DNA from: Affinundibacterium amnicola
Lineage (GTDB): Bacteria > Pseudomonadota > Gammaproteobacteria > Burkholderiales > Burkholderiaceae_D
Length of the DNA: 64,000 bases
Direction: 5' to 3'
Assembly (NCBI RefSeq): GCF_014284275.1
Contig: NZ_JACOFU010000001.1
Location: forward strand, 434,001 to 498,000
The notes under the pieces are model-generated. The model saw only the letters and a list, made by a program, of their open reading frames with translations, was not told the origin of the DNA and did no database searches. Positions 1 to 7,609 of the stretch are shown here, one piece after another; the stretch's first letter is position 1; the number at the start of each line of letters is the position of its first letter. The position numbers and the translations under genes are program-made.

Positions 1-2
1 TT

Positions 3-140
3 CCAACGCTGCATTTGCTGCGCGAAGAGAGTATTGATAAGGCTGTAGAAGCTTTTCCTGAAGCGGAACAAATTTACGAAAAAAATATGCAAACGCTGCG
101 CGCATTAGGGCACGATGCTTGGAAGAAGCTTTTTATTTGA
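3..140 (+). CDS. 3' end of an unidentified gene, possibly tilS
   Basis: An open frame enters from the left edge and stops at the TGA at 138-140, giving the last 45 residues of a protein. They are mostly helical and charged, with a segment reading FPEAEQIYEKNMQTLRALGH and an ending in WKKLFI. In Burkholderiales the gene before lysC is often tilS (tRNA-Ile lysidine synthetase), so tilS is a guess from gene order only; I do not recognise a TilS motif in this tail. The frame is open throughout and on the same strand as lysC. Confidence 0.5.
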   Translation, partial: PTLHLLREESIDKAVEAFPEAEQIYEKNMQTLRALGHDAWKKLFI

Positions 141-665
141 GCTATTTGTGGGCGTGAAAGCAGGGGAAGGGCAATCGTGTCTTTCTCCGCTTTTGTTGAT
201 GCAGCACATAAACTCCATTAAAGATGCACGCCAGCGATTCTTTCCTTATATCGATATTTGTTTTGGTTATGTGTGAATTTCTTTTTTTCGATTGAATGCA
301 CTTCGAAATGAAGTTCGGCTGCTGATAAATATCGCATCGAAATTTAATTTGTTTGATATTCGTTTTATTATGGGATGAATGTAAAATCGGGCTACTGTCA
401 TTCAATTGTCATTAAATATCACCAATTCTTTGGTTTTGTTGTTTGGCTGCTTTGATTTTTCTGGCTCTTACAACTTTCCTTTTCTTACAGAACCATTGCC
501 AGTTTTCATCGGTTTTTCTAAGAATTTCCTTTGTTTTCACTTTCCCTCGATTTCTTACGCTTAAAAAACAGGCATACGCGCCTTGTTATTTTGCAGAGCA
601 ACATGTAAAGTCATGCGTTCTTTTTCTCGCTTTACTCCCTTTTTCGTCACTCTTTTTGAAATGTT
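141..665. other. 525-base non-coding gap before lysC
   Basis: AT-rich and T-rich sequence with no convincing gene. Short open frames on both strands here have low-complexity translations and no recognisable domain. A weak 5-bp hairpin lies near 302-316. I see no clear sigma70 promoter and no lysine riboswitch. The long leader before lysC may still carry its promoter. Confidence 0.4.
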
Positions 666-1916
666 ATGGCTTTAATTGTCCACAAATACGGCGGTACTTC
701 GATGGGGTCTACGGATCGTATCAAGAACGTCGCTAAGCGCGTCGCCAAATGGCATGATGCAGGTTATCAAATCGTAGTTGTGCCGTCTGCGATGTCAGGC
801 GAAACGAATCGAATTATTGGTTTGGCTAAAGAAATTATGGCCGATCCTGATCCGCGTGAGCTTGATATGATTGCCTCCACGGGCGAACAAGTATCAGTTG
901 GTTTGTTAGCGATTGCTTTGCAGGCTCTAGGTAAAAAAGCGGTTTCTTACGCTGGTTGGCAAGTGCCAATTAAGACAGATTCTTCCTATACCAAAGCACG
1001 TATCGCTTCAATTGATGATGCTAAAGTAAATGCGGATCTGGCTGAGGGTAAGATTGTTATTATCACTGGCTTTCAAGGTGTTGATGAGTTGGGTAATATC
1101 ACCACGCTAGGTCGCGGTGGTTCTGATACTTCTGCAGTGGCGATAGCTGCGGCATTGAAGGCGCAAGAATGTTTGATTTATACCGACGTTGATGGTGTGT
1201 ATACAACCGATCCACGTGTTGTGTCGGAAGCGCGCAAGTTGAATACCGTGACTTTTGAAGAGATGTTGGAAATGGCATCGTTGGGCTCCAAAGTTTTGCA
1301 GATACGTTCTGTAGAATTCGCTGGCAATTACCGCATGCCGACCCGCGTATTGTCATCATTGACTGACCCATTAATGCCTTTGGCCGAAGAAATTATTTCC
1401 GGCACCCTGATTTCGTTTGAGGAAGATACAAATATGGAACAAGCCACTATTACTGGCATCGCATTCAATCGCGACGAAGCAAAACTCACTGTGTTTGGCG
1501 TACCAGACAAGCCAGGCATTGCTTATCAAATTCTTGGTCCTATCGCTGACGCGAATATTGAAGTCGATATGATTATTCAAAATCAATCTGTTGATGGTAA
1601 AACGGACTTCACCTTTACTGTGCCGCGCGGTGATTACAACAAAGCGATGGATGTATTGAATGCGAGTGTTAAAGAGCACATTGGCGCGGGTAATATTATT
1701 GGTGATGCTAAGGTGTCGAAAGTATCCGTGGTGGGCGTAGGTATGCGTAGCCACGTTGGTATCGCGTCTCAGATGTTCCGTACCTTGTCAGATGAGGGAA
1801 TCAACATTCAAATGATCTCTACATCAGAAATCAAAATTTCCGTGTTGATTGATGAGAAGTATATGGAATTAGCGGTACGTGCTTTGCATAAAGCATTTGA
1901 ATTGGAAGCAGCGTAA
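666..1916 (+). CDS. lysC: Aspartate kinase LysC
   Basis: Aspartokinase phosphorylates L-aspartate to start the lysine, threonine, methionine and diaminopimelate pathway in the cytoplasm. The 416-residue length fits the monofunctional lysine-sensitive class. The amino-acid-kinase domain begins with KYGGTSMG at residues 7-14; GRGGSDTSA near 150 and the TDVDGVYTTDPR stretch near 175 are typical substrate and ATP sites. Two ACT regulatory domains fill residues about 265-416, with MIIQN and the final SEIKISVLI segment. The ATG at 666 is preceded by no strong Shine-Dalgarno, but the protein starts exactly where family members start. tRNA-Ser follows, as is usual in Burkholderiales. Feedback control by lysine and/or threonine is expected from the ACT domains. 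Confidence 0.97.
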   Translation: MALIVHKYGGTSMGSTDRIKNVAKRVAKWHDAGYQIVVVPSAMSGETNRIIGLAKEIMADPDPRELDMIASTGEQVSVGLLAIALQALGKKAVSYAGWQVPIKTDSSYTKARIASIDDAKVNADLAEGKIVIITGFQGVDELGNITTLGRGGSDTSAVAIAAALKAQECLIYTDVDGVYTTDPRVVSEARKLNTVTFEEMLEMASLGSKVLQIRSVEFAGNYRMPTRVLSSLTDPLMPLAEEIISGTLISFEEDTNMEQATITGIAFNRDEAKLTVFGVPDKPGIAYQILGPIADANIEVDMIIQNQSVDGKTDFTFTVPRGDYNKAMDVLNASVKEHIGAGNIIGDAKVSKVSVVGVGMRSHVGIASQMFRTLSDEGINIQMISTSEIKISVLIDEKYMELAVRALHKAFELEAA

Positions 1917-1951
1917 TTACGATTTCCATGTGAGATTTTCATTGCAAGTAG

Positions 1952-1980
1952 TTGACCAAAGATGAACTACCCGCTATGAT
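1952..1980 (+). promoter_or_regulatory. Sigma70 promoter of tRNA-Ser
   Basis: TTGACC at 1952-1957 and TATGAT at 1975-1980 are separated by 17 bases. Each matches the sigma70 consensus at 5 of 6 positions. They lie about 50 bases ahead of the mature tRNA-Ser 5' end, leaving room for a short leader removed by RNase P. Confidence 0.75.
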
Positions 1981-2029
1981 CACGGTCTCGCTTGTAATGC
2001 CTTGCGTAAGCATAGCGTTGTGAGAGTGT

Positions 2030-2121
2030 GGAGACGTGGCCGAGTGGCCGAAGGCACTTCCCTGCTAAGGAAGCATCTGGGGTAACCTGGATCGTGAGTT
2101 CGAATCTCACCGTCTCCGCCA
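2030..2121 (+). tRNA. tRNA-Ser (anticodon GCT)
   Basis: A 92-base class II tRNA with encoded CCA. The acceptor arms GGAGACG and CGTCTCC pair fully. The anticodon stem CTTCC/GGAAG holds loop CTGCTAA with anticodon GCT, reading AGC/AGU serine codons. A long variable arm and the GTTCGAATC T loop fit tRNA-Ser. It has its own promoter upstream and a terminator hairpin starting 10 bases after CCA. Confidence 0.97.
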
Positions 2122-2130
2122 AAGAATTGG

Positions 2131-2167
2131 TGCCCGCTTAATGAAAGTTAAGCGGGCATTTTTCTTT
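2131..2167 (+). terminator. Rho-independent terminator of tRNA-Ser; copy 1 of a duplicated hairpin
   Basis: Arms TGCCCGCTTAA (2131-2141) and TTAAGCGGGCA (2148-2158) flank loop TGAAAG and are followed by TTTTTCTTTTT. The 37 bases 2131-2167 recur exactly at 19063-19099, on the other side of the RTX locus. The eight bases at the tRNA 3' end, CCAAAGAA (2119-2126), also recur there. Confidence 0.9.
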
Positions 2168-2369
2168 TTCTCCTTAGCGTCTCATCTGGTATGTCAATTA
2201 TTAATCCAAGTTAGTTTGGTTTGAATAATATGTAGTTTTTTTATAGTGGATTACTTGGATATTAAAATTAAATTTTTTTCTAGATAGTGTCTGATTGCTA
2301 TTGATAAAAAAAAGACATTGCTATAACGTCACGTTTTTGAATGTAAAAGTTGTAACGGACGTGAAACGC

Positions 2370-4535
2370 ATGAATTATCAAGAACTTAGTCAGACGTCCT
2401 TCTTTTGGACATTGCAAGGCCTCTGTGCCTTACACCGCAAACCCTTTTCTTTAGAACTAGCTCAACAGCAGTGCGCAGCACCTTATAGTAATCAGTCTCT
2501 ACAAAGTGCATTAGATCAGGTGGGTTTATTATCAACTGTTCACAAATGCTCTGCGAAGAAACTATATAAAGAGTCATTCCCTTTAGTCGCTTGGTGTCGT
2601 GAGCCTATCAATGTAGAAATTGCCATCAGTTCTGATGTTAACTCGAATGACAATTCAAGTTTTGTGTCCCCCGCACTTGTATTGCAAGCCGACGAACACA
2701 ATGTCTTAATCGTCGAACATTCAGATAGTGCGCCCCAAACCATCTCCTTAGAGCATTTTCAACAGCGTTACACAGGTCAAATCACCCGCGTCACACCCAA
2801 GATTGATCCCGGCATCGATGCAGATAGCGCCGAGCAAGAACGTCAGGCACGACCTTTCGGCTTTAGTTGGTTCGTTCCCGAACTCTTAAAGCATAAAAAA
2901 CTCTGGCAAGAAATTTTATTAGCCTCATTGGTGATACAGCTGATCGCTCTTGCGACACCGCTATTCACCCAAGCGATCATCGACAAAGTTGTTGTTCATC
3001 GGACCCAAAGTACCTTGATCGTCATCGCGATTGGTATGTTGGTCTTTATGATTTTTTCGGCAGGCCTATCATGGCTAAGGCAATATCTGGTACTGCACAC
3101 CGGCAATCGGGTCGATGCCGTCTTGGGTTCCGCTGTGTTTGAGCGCCTGTTTAAGCTTCCACCACTGTACTTTCAACATCGTTCTACTGGGGTGATCTCT
3201 GCTCGTATGCATGGGGTCGAAACGATACGTGAATTCATTGCTAGTGCCGCCGTCACGATCATTTTAGATCTTCCGTTCTTATTGATCTTTGTCGCGATCA
3301 TGTTTTATTACAGTGTGACTTTGACCTTAATTGTATTAGCGATACTCACCGTAATTGTCGTGCTCAGTGCCATCGTCGCACCGATGTTCCAAACTAAGTT
3401 GCAACAACAATTTCAACTTGGCGCCCGTAATCAAGCCTTCATGACGGAATACATCGTCGGTTTAGAAACGGTCAAATCACTACAACTAGAACCCCAACTC
3501 AATAGCAAATACAGCGGCTACTTAGCCAGCTATTTACAAGCTGGTTTCGACACCAAGCAACTTGCCAATACCTATAACACCGTCTCTAATCTGCTAGAGC
3601 AAATCATGACTCTGCTCATCCTAGCCATTGGCGCTTACACCGTCATGCACAGCACCGAATTTACCATAGGGATGTTGGTCGCCTTTCAAATGTTTTCAGG
3701 ACGTTTATCGCAGCCGATGTTGCGCTTAGTCGGCTTATGGCAGCAGTTTCAACAAGCCCGCTTATCTGTGGATCGCTTAGGCGATTTGATGAATGCCCCA
3801 ACAGAACCGTACTCCATGGTACCAAGTCGCGATGGTAAAAAAAATGGAAAAGTCCAGATAGAACAAATCGCTTTTAAATACGCCGAAGAATTACCGCTCG
3901 TGTATGACAACCTTAGCCTGACGGTAGAGCCAGGCCAAACCATCGGCATCATGGGACCATCTGGCTGCGGCAAAAGCACGCTAGCAAAATTACTACAAGG
4001 CTTCTATCAACCGACTGCTGGACGTATCTTGGTCGATGGTGTGGATATCCGCTATTTATCCGCTAACGAGCTACGCGCCCACTTTGGCGTGGTGCCCCAA
4101 GAGACAACGCTATTCTCTGGCACCATTTACGACAATCTACAAATGGCCAGCCCAGATGCCACTTTCGAACAAATCGCCGCTGCCTGCAAAATGGCCGAGA
4201 TTCATCAAACCATAGAAGCTCTCCCCAAAGGCTACCAAACCGAAATCGGTGAACGTGGTGCAGGTTTGTCAGGCGGACAAAAGCAACGCATCGCCATTGC
4301 CAGAGCCTTACTCAAACGCCCGAGTATCTTAGTCTTCGACGAAGCCACCAGCGCATTAGATACCAACACCGCTGAGCACTTCGCACAAACTATCAATAGC
4401 CTGCGCGGCAAAGTCACCATGCTTTTTATTACGCATGGATTGCCAAAAGGCTTGCATGTTGATGCTGTGTATCGATTAGGTGCTCAAGGCGCACAAAAAG
4501 TTGCATTAGCGCCTGCGGTGAGCAGCAATACTTAA
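2370..4535 (+). CDS. Type I secretion ABC transporter/permease, HlyB-like
   Basis: Inner-membrane ATP-driven exporter of a type I secretion system, predicted to move the giant RTX protein encoded downstream. I start it at the ATG at 2370 (MNYQELSQ, 721 residues) instead of an upstream ATG at 2295, because the upstream 25 residues look non-coding and the N-terminal domain begins here. Residues 1-140 form a C39-peptidase-like domain without the catalytic cysteine (SFFWTLQGLCAL where peptidases carry their Cys). This is the HlyB type, which binds but does not cleave substrate. A six-helix membrane domain spans about 165-440. The ATPase has Walker A GPSGCGKST near 529, signature LSGGQ near 633, Walker B ILVFDEATSALD near 653 and H-loop ITHG. 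The HlyD-like gene follows 57 bases later. Confidence 0.93.
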   Translation: MNYQELSQTSFFWTLQGLCALHRKPFSLELAQQQCAAPYSNQSLQSALDQVGLLSTVHKCSAKKLYKESFPLVAWCREPINVEIAISSDVNSNDNSSFVSPALVLQADEHNVLIVEHSDSAPQTISLEHFQQRYTGQITRVTPKIDPGIDADSAEQERQARPFGFSWFVPELLKHKKLWQEILLASLVIQLIALATPLFTQAIIDKVVVHRTQSTLIVIAIGMLVFMIFSAGLSWLRQYLVLHTGNRVDAVLGSAVFERLFKLPPLYFQHRSTGVISARMHGVETIREFIASAAVTIILDLPFLLIFVAIMFYYSVTLTLIVLAILTVIVVLSAIVAPMFQTKLQQQFQLGARNQAFMTEYIVGLETVKSLQLEPQLNSKYSGYLASYLQAGFDTKQLANTYNTVSNLLEQIMTLLILAIGAYTVMHSTEFTIGMLVAFQMFSGRLSQPMLRLVGLWQQFQQARLSVDRLGDLMNAPTEPYSMVPSRDGKKNGKVQIEQIAFKYAEELPLVYDNLSLTVEPGQTIGIMGPSGCGKSTLAKLLQGFYQPTAGRILVDGVDIRYLSANELRAHFGVVPQETTLFSGTIYDNLQMASPDATFEQIAAACKMAEIHQTIEALPKGYQTEIGERGAGLSGGQKQRIAIARALLKRPSILVFDEATSALDTNTAEHFAQTINSLRGKVTMLFITHGLPKGLHVDAVYRLGAQGAQKVALAPAVSSNT

Positions 4536-4592
4536 TTCATGAAATTCATCAACACTTCGACATAACTGATGCAAAACAAAACAAAGTAAAAA

Positions 4593-6023
4593 ATGAATCA
4601 AGCAAACATTAATAATACAGCGTCAGAAAAACAAGCAGCACCAAGCGCCCAAGTCATCCAACTGTGTCCACCTACGCGTTGGCACGATCCCTTGCAACTG
4701 ATTCAAAACAATCCACCAAGTCAAACAGGGCGCATCGTTCTATGGTCAGTATCAATACTAGTCTTTATCCTCATCATTTGGGCAGCTTTCGGTAAGCTCG
4801 ACATCATCGCTAGCAGCGAAGGTAAATTAGTCCCACAAACCCTAGTCAAAATCGTACAACCAGCCGAGTCCGGCATCATCAAAGAACTCTTAGTCAGAGA
4901 AGGTGACGACGTTAAAGCCGGTCAAGTCATCGTACGCCTCGACACCACGTTGGCCAACGCCGACCAAAGTAGCGTCAGTAGTGATCTGTACACCCAACAA
5001 ATGCAAGTGCGCCGAATTCAAGCAGAACTTAACGATGCACCGATGACGAGCAAAACAGGTGACGACAATGTGCTCTTTAGTCAAGTCTATAATCAATACT
5101 TAGCACACAGAAAATCCTTGCGCGATAGCTTAGATCAAGAATTATCTCTACTCCAAAAGGCCGAACACGAACGCAAAAGCGCATTGGAAATTTTAAGCAA
5201 ATACGAACAGACTTTACCGTCCCACAAAAAGACAGCCGACACTTTCGCTGAATTAGAAAAAGAAGGCATCGTCGCCAATTCACTCAGTGCAGAAAAGCAG
5301 CGCGCCGCCATCGAAACACAAAAGAACCTCGACGCCCAACAAGCCACGGTGGCCGCCCTCAACGCCACCATTAGCGCCCAACAAAAACGCATCACCCAAC
5401 TCAAAAGCAACTATCAATCTGAATTGCAAAAAGAACTCGCCGACATCCAACAAAAGATCGGACAGCTCCAGCCTACACTCGCTAAAAGCAATTACAAACA
5501 AGGCCTAATGGAACTCAAAGCCCCGCAAGACGGCACCATCAAAGACATCGCTACCACCACAGTCGGCGCAGTAGTGCAACCAGGCAGTGTCGTCATGACT
5601 TTAGTGCCGAAAGACGAACAACTGTATGCCGATGTTGGTATCAAAAACGAAGACGTCGGCTTTGTTGAAGTCGGACAAAAAGTGCAAATCAAAGTCGCTA
5701 CCTATCCGTTCCAACGATTCGGCATGTTAAGCGGCAAGCTCACCCATTTGAGCGCCGATGCGACCGAAGTCAACAAACCCAATACAACAAGCAACAACCC
5801 GAATGCGGCAGGCACGAATGAAAACAATGCCAGCACGATAGCGACCTACAAAGCACGTATTCAGTTAGATCAACAGAGTTTGATCGATGCGCAGGGAAAA
5901 AAACATCAGCTCAATGCAGGCATGCAAATCGTGGCGGAGATTCATCAGGGCAGACGTAGTGTATTGGCGTATTTACTGTCGCCTGTGCAGAAAGCGGTGA
6001 ATGAAGCTGGGCGGGAAAGATAG
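4593..6023 (+). CDS. HlyD-family membrane fusion protein of the type I secretion system
   Basis: Periplasmic adaptor (476 residues) linking the ABC exporter to an outer-membrane TolC channel. A short cytosolic N-terminus precedes one membrane helix at about residues 47-67. A lipoyl-like half (PAESGIIKELLVREGDDVKAGQ) lies near 90-110, then a long coiled-coil hairpin at about 120-300 rich in Gln, Lys, Ala and Glu. The second lipoyl half (LKAPQDGTIKD) and a beta-barrel domain follow from about 308. An Asn/Thr-rich insert (about 395-412) sits within the beta domain. It lies 57 bases after the exporter, so the two are likely one transcript. No TolC-type gene is in the window, so the third component must be encoded elsewhere. 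Confidence 0.93.
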   Translation: MNQANINNTASEKQAAPSAQVIQLCPPTRWHDPLQLIQNNPPSQTGRIVLWSVSILVFILIIWAAFGKLDIIASSEGKLVPQTLVKIVQPAESGIIKELLVREGDDVKAGQVIVRLDTTLANADQSSVSSDLYTQQMQVRRIQAELNDAPMTSKTGDDNVLFSQVYNQYLAHRKSLRDSLDQELSLLQKAEHERKSALEILSKYEQTLPSHKKTADTFAELEKEGIVANSLSAEKQRAAIETQKNLDAQQATVAALNATISAQQKRITQLKSNYQSELQKELADIQQKIGQLQPTLAKSNYKQGLMELKAPQDGTIKDIATTTVGAVVQPGSVVMTLVPKDEQLYADVGIKNEDVGFVEVGQKVQIKVATYPFQRFGMLSGKLTHLSADATEVNKPNTTSNNPNAAGTNENNASTIATYKARIQLDQQSLIDAQGKKHQLNAGMQIVAEIHQGRRSVLAYLLSPVQKAVNEAGRER

Positions 6024-6072
6024 ATTTTATTAACTGTATTAAGTTGAATATTTTAAGGAACGGAGAGCGTTA

Positions 6073-6606
6073 ATGACTAAATTAATTTTTGCAATTGCGA
6101 TGATGATAGCGGTAATAGCAGTATCACCGCTTACACACGCACAGCAAGTGAAAAAATGGGTGGATAAAGACGGTAAAGTGCATTATGGAGATGCCATGAA
6201 TGCGCCATCGAAAAGTGAGTCGGTGCAAGTGAATGCGAATCGTTCAGGCTATTCAATCGATTCACCGAAAATACCTGAAACGGCGAAAAAAAACGTTGCT
6301 GAAAGTAAGAAGAAAGAGGTGGAAATCGATCCAAAACATGGGATTCCAGTAGCCGCAATCAATCAATGTATCGCTTATGCAAAAGAGTACGCGCGTGTTT
6401 CTAAAGCGTATGGAGAGGTCAGTGGCAAAGAGCGTGGCTTGATAGCGCAGATTAGTAAAACGTGTCCAAATGTAGAAATTTCTTGCACGATTAAGACTCG
6501 TTCACCTGAGGATGATAGATGCGAAGCCATTAAACCGACATCTAAGAATAGAGTGTTTAGCGGCATGGTGAATAACGTACGGCGAGAGTTTAATTATGCG
6601 CAGTGA
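6073..6606 (+). CDS. DUF4124-domain secreted protein
   Basis: A 177-residue protein with a signal peptide (residues about 1-23, ending THA before QQVKKW). The mature N-terminus, KKWVDKDGKVHYGDAMNAP, is the conserved core of the DUF4124 family of small periplasmic proteins common in beta- and gammaproteobacteria. The remainder is Lys- and Ser-rich, with four cysteines after residue 95 that could form disulfides. AAGGAACGGAGAG lies before the ATG. It follows the HlyD-like gene by 49 bases and may be co-transcribed. The function of DUF4124 is unknown; a link to RTX export is inferred from position only. Confidence 0.8.
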   Translation: MTKLIFAIAMMIAVIAVSPLTHAQQVKKWVDKDGKVHYGDAMNAPSKSESVQVNANRSGYSIDSPKIPETAKKNVAESKKKEVEIDPKHGIPVAAINQCIAYAKEYARVSKAYGEVSGKERGLIAQISKTCPNVEISCTIKTRSPEDDRCEAIKPTSKNRVFSGMVNNVRREFNYAQ

Positions 6607-6623
6607 TGTTGAATGAGGATTAA

Positions 6624-6872
6624 GTGATTTGCGTTATTGATTTCAGAAATCTGTCAATTGACAATTCGTCACAAGAGATTTCTTTAGAAGGAAAAGTAAT
6701 TGATGATATTCGCCTCGCTTTGCAGTAAGGGCTGGCTGTTGGCAGCGAAAAATTCAAAGCAGCGATGAGTGTTGTAAGTGGTGTTAGGTGAACGCAAAGT
6801 CGGCGAGGGTGGCCGATCAATTTGATGCGTGATGCTGCGGAAGAATCAGAGCAAACGGATTTTGGATTTTAA
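6624..6872 (+). pseudogene. C-terminal remnant of a REP-associated (Y1/IS200-like) transposase
   Basis: One reading frame, interrupted by stops at 6726-6728 (TAA) and 6789-6791 (TGA), reads VIDDIRLALQ, stop, GLAVGSEKFKAAM, stop, QSRRGWPINL, and ends RDAAEESEQTDFGF at the TAA at 6870-6872. This order (IRxALxxGxxxGxxxFK, then RRGRP, then an acidic tail) is how REP-associated tyrosine transposases end. Trp in RRGWP is one base change from Arg. The catalytic HUH and Tyr part is missing, so only the last 80 or so residues survive. It lies between the DUF4124 gene and the short RTX-module gene. Family assignment is from memory of the motif; the stops are directly visible. Confidence 0.6.
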
Positions 6873-6944
6873 TCTTTGAGAGAATTGAAAATGAAACTGA
6901 ACGACTTGAAAAGCAATGTGATGCTGACCTCTTTGGTTCGAAAA

Positions 6945-7070
6945 ATGCCAAACTTAACATCAAATAAAGCGCTGGAATTACTTAAAAATAATCCAGAGAA
7001 ATATATAACACCACAACAGCTAGCCGATCTGGCGAGGAGCGTGCATGTCGAGATTTTGACTGTCGTGTGA
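6945..7070 (+). CDS. Stand-alone copy of the RTX protein N-terminal module
   Basis: From the ATG at 6945 this encodes 41 residues (MPNLTSNKALELLKNNPEKY, then ITPQQLADLARSVHVEIL) that match the first 40 residues of the giant RTX protein at 7610 (MSNLTAADALDLLKKNPGDY, then VTEEQLRALANRVHVEIS). More than half the positions are identical, with the same spacing. The frame is also open from an ATG at 6876, preceded by GAGAATTGAAA, which would make 64 residues. It stops at 7068-7070, right after the shared part. It is either the stump of a former second RTX gene or a small protein in its own right. No function is known. Confidence 0.55.
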   Translation: MPNLTSNKALELLKNNPEKYITPQQLADLARSVHVEILTVV

Positions 7071-7183
7071 AGAAATATTCAAAGCAAGTGTAACGTCTCA
7101 TTTTTACATTTGTTTAGCAAAGACGAAAAAACTTAAAAATTCTCAAAAAACAGTAACTATTTTAATCTTTAAGGAATCATAAA

Positions 7184-7597
7184 ATGACATTCGTATTAGA
7201 AGAAATTTCACCATCTGATCATGAAAAATATCAATTGACGGACAAAAATCCATTTACTTATAACAGTGTACAGTCAAATGAGTGGCTGATAGATCGTGAA
7301 CGGAACATGTATTTTAGAAAATTAGGGGGAAGGCGGCGTGATGATCCTTACGTAATGGAGTTTCACTGTTTCTGGCGCGGCGCTTTACTAGCGATTTGTT
7401 TTGATTGTAGGTTAGAGTACATCACACCAAGAGATGTGAAAGTGAAATGGAGATACGGTGGTGGCGATCCCTTGCCTGTGAATTTAAGACCTTATATAAA
7501 CGAGTTTCACGCAGATTTGAAGGAGGCTTTGACCTTATATAAATCTTCAGGGCTTGGTTCGCCATTTGATTCCTATGTTGTTGAATTTGATTTTTAA
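7184..7597 (+). CDS. Uncharacterised 137-residue protein preceding the RTX gene
   Basis: The ATG at 7184 has a good ribosome-binding site (AAGGAATC). The protein has no signal peptide or membrane helix and no domain I recognise. It is rich in aromatic and charged residues (NEWLIDRERNMYFRKLGG, FHCFWRG, VKVKWRYGGGDPLP) and looks like a compact cytoplasmic globular protein. The RTX gene starts 12 bases after its stop, so the two are surely co-transcribed. Position suggests a dedicated partner (chaperone, regulator or immunity-like protein). It is not FrpD-like, since it has no lipoprotein signal. The role is open. Confidence 0.75.
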   Translation: MTFVLEEISPSDHEKYQLTDKNPFTYNSVQSNEWLIDRERNMYFRKLGGRRRDDPYVMEFHCFWRGALLAICFDCRLEYITPRDVKVKWRYGGGDPLPVNLRPYINEFHADLKEALTLYKSSGLGSPFDSYVVEFDF

Positions 7598-7609
7598 GGG
7601 GGTCGAAAA

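Noticed and set aside
142..405. Minus-strand 87-codon frame before lysC
   Set aside because: Low-complexity Lys/Asn-rich translation, no ribosome site or domain, lies in AT-rich non-coding sequence.
443..736. Plus-strand 97-codon frame overlapping the lysC start
   Set aside because: Phe/Leu-rich translation of a T-rich region; it overlaps lysC in another frame.
2119..2126. CCAAAGAA as a classical integrase att site in tRNA-Ser
   Set aside because: Only eight bases overlap the tRNA end, and no integrase gene is in the window; kept only as part of the duplicated terminator observation.
7184..7597. FrpD-like partner of the RTX protein
   Set aside because: FrpD is an outer-membrane lipoprotein, and this protein has no signal peptide or lipobox.
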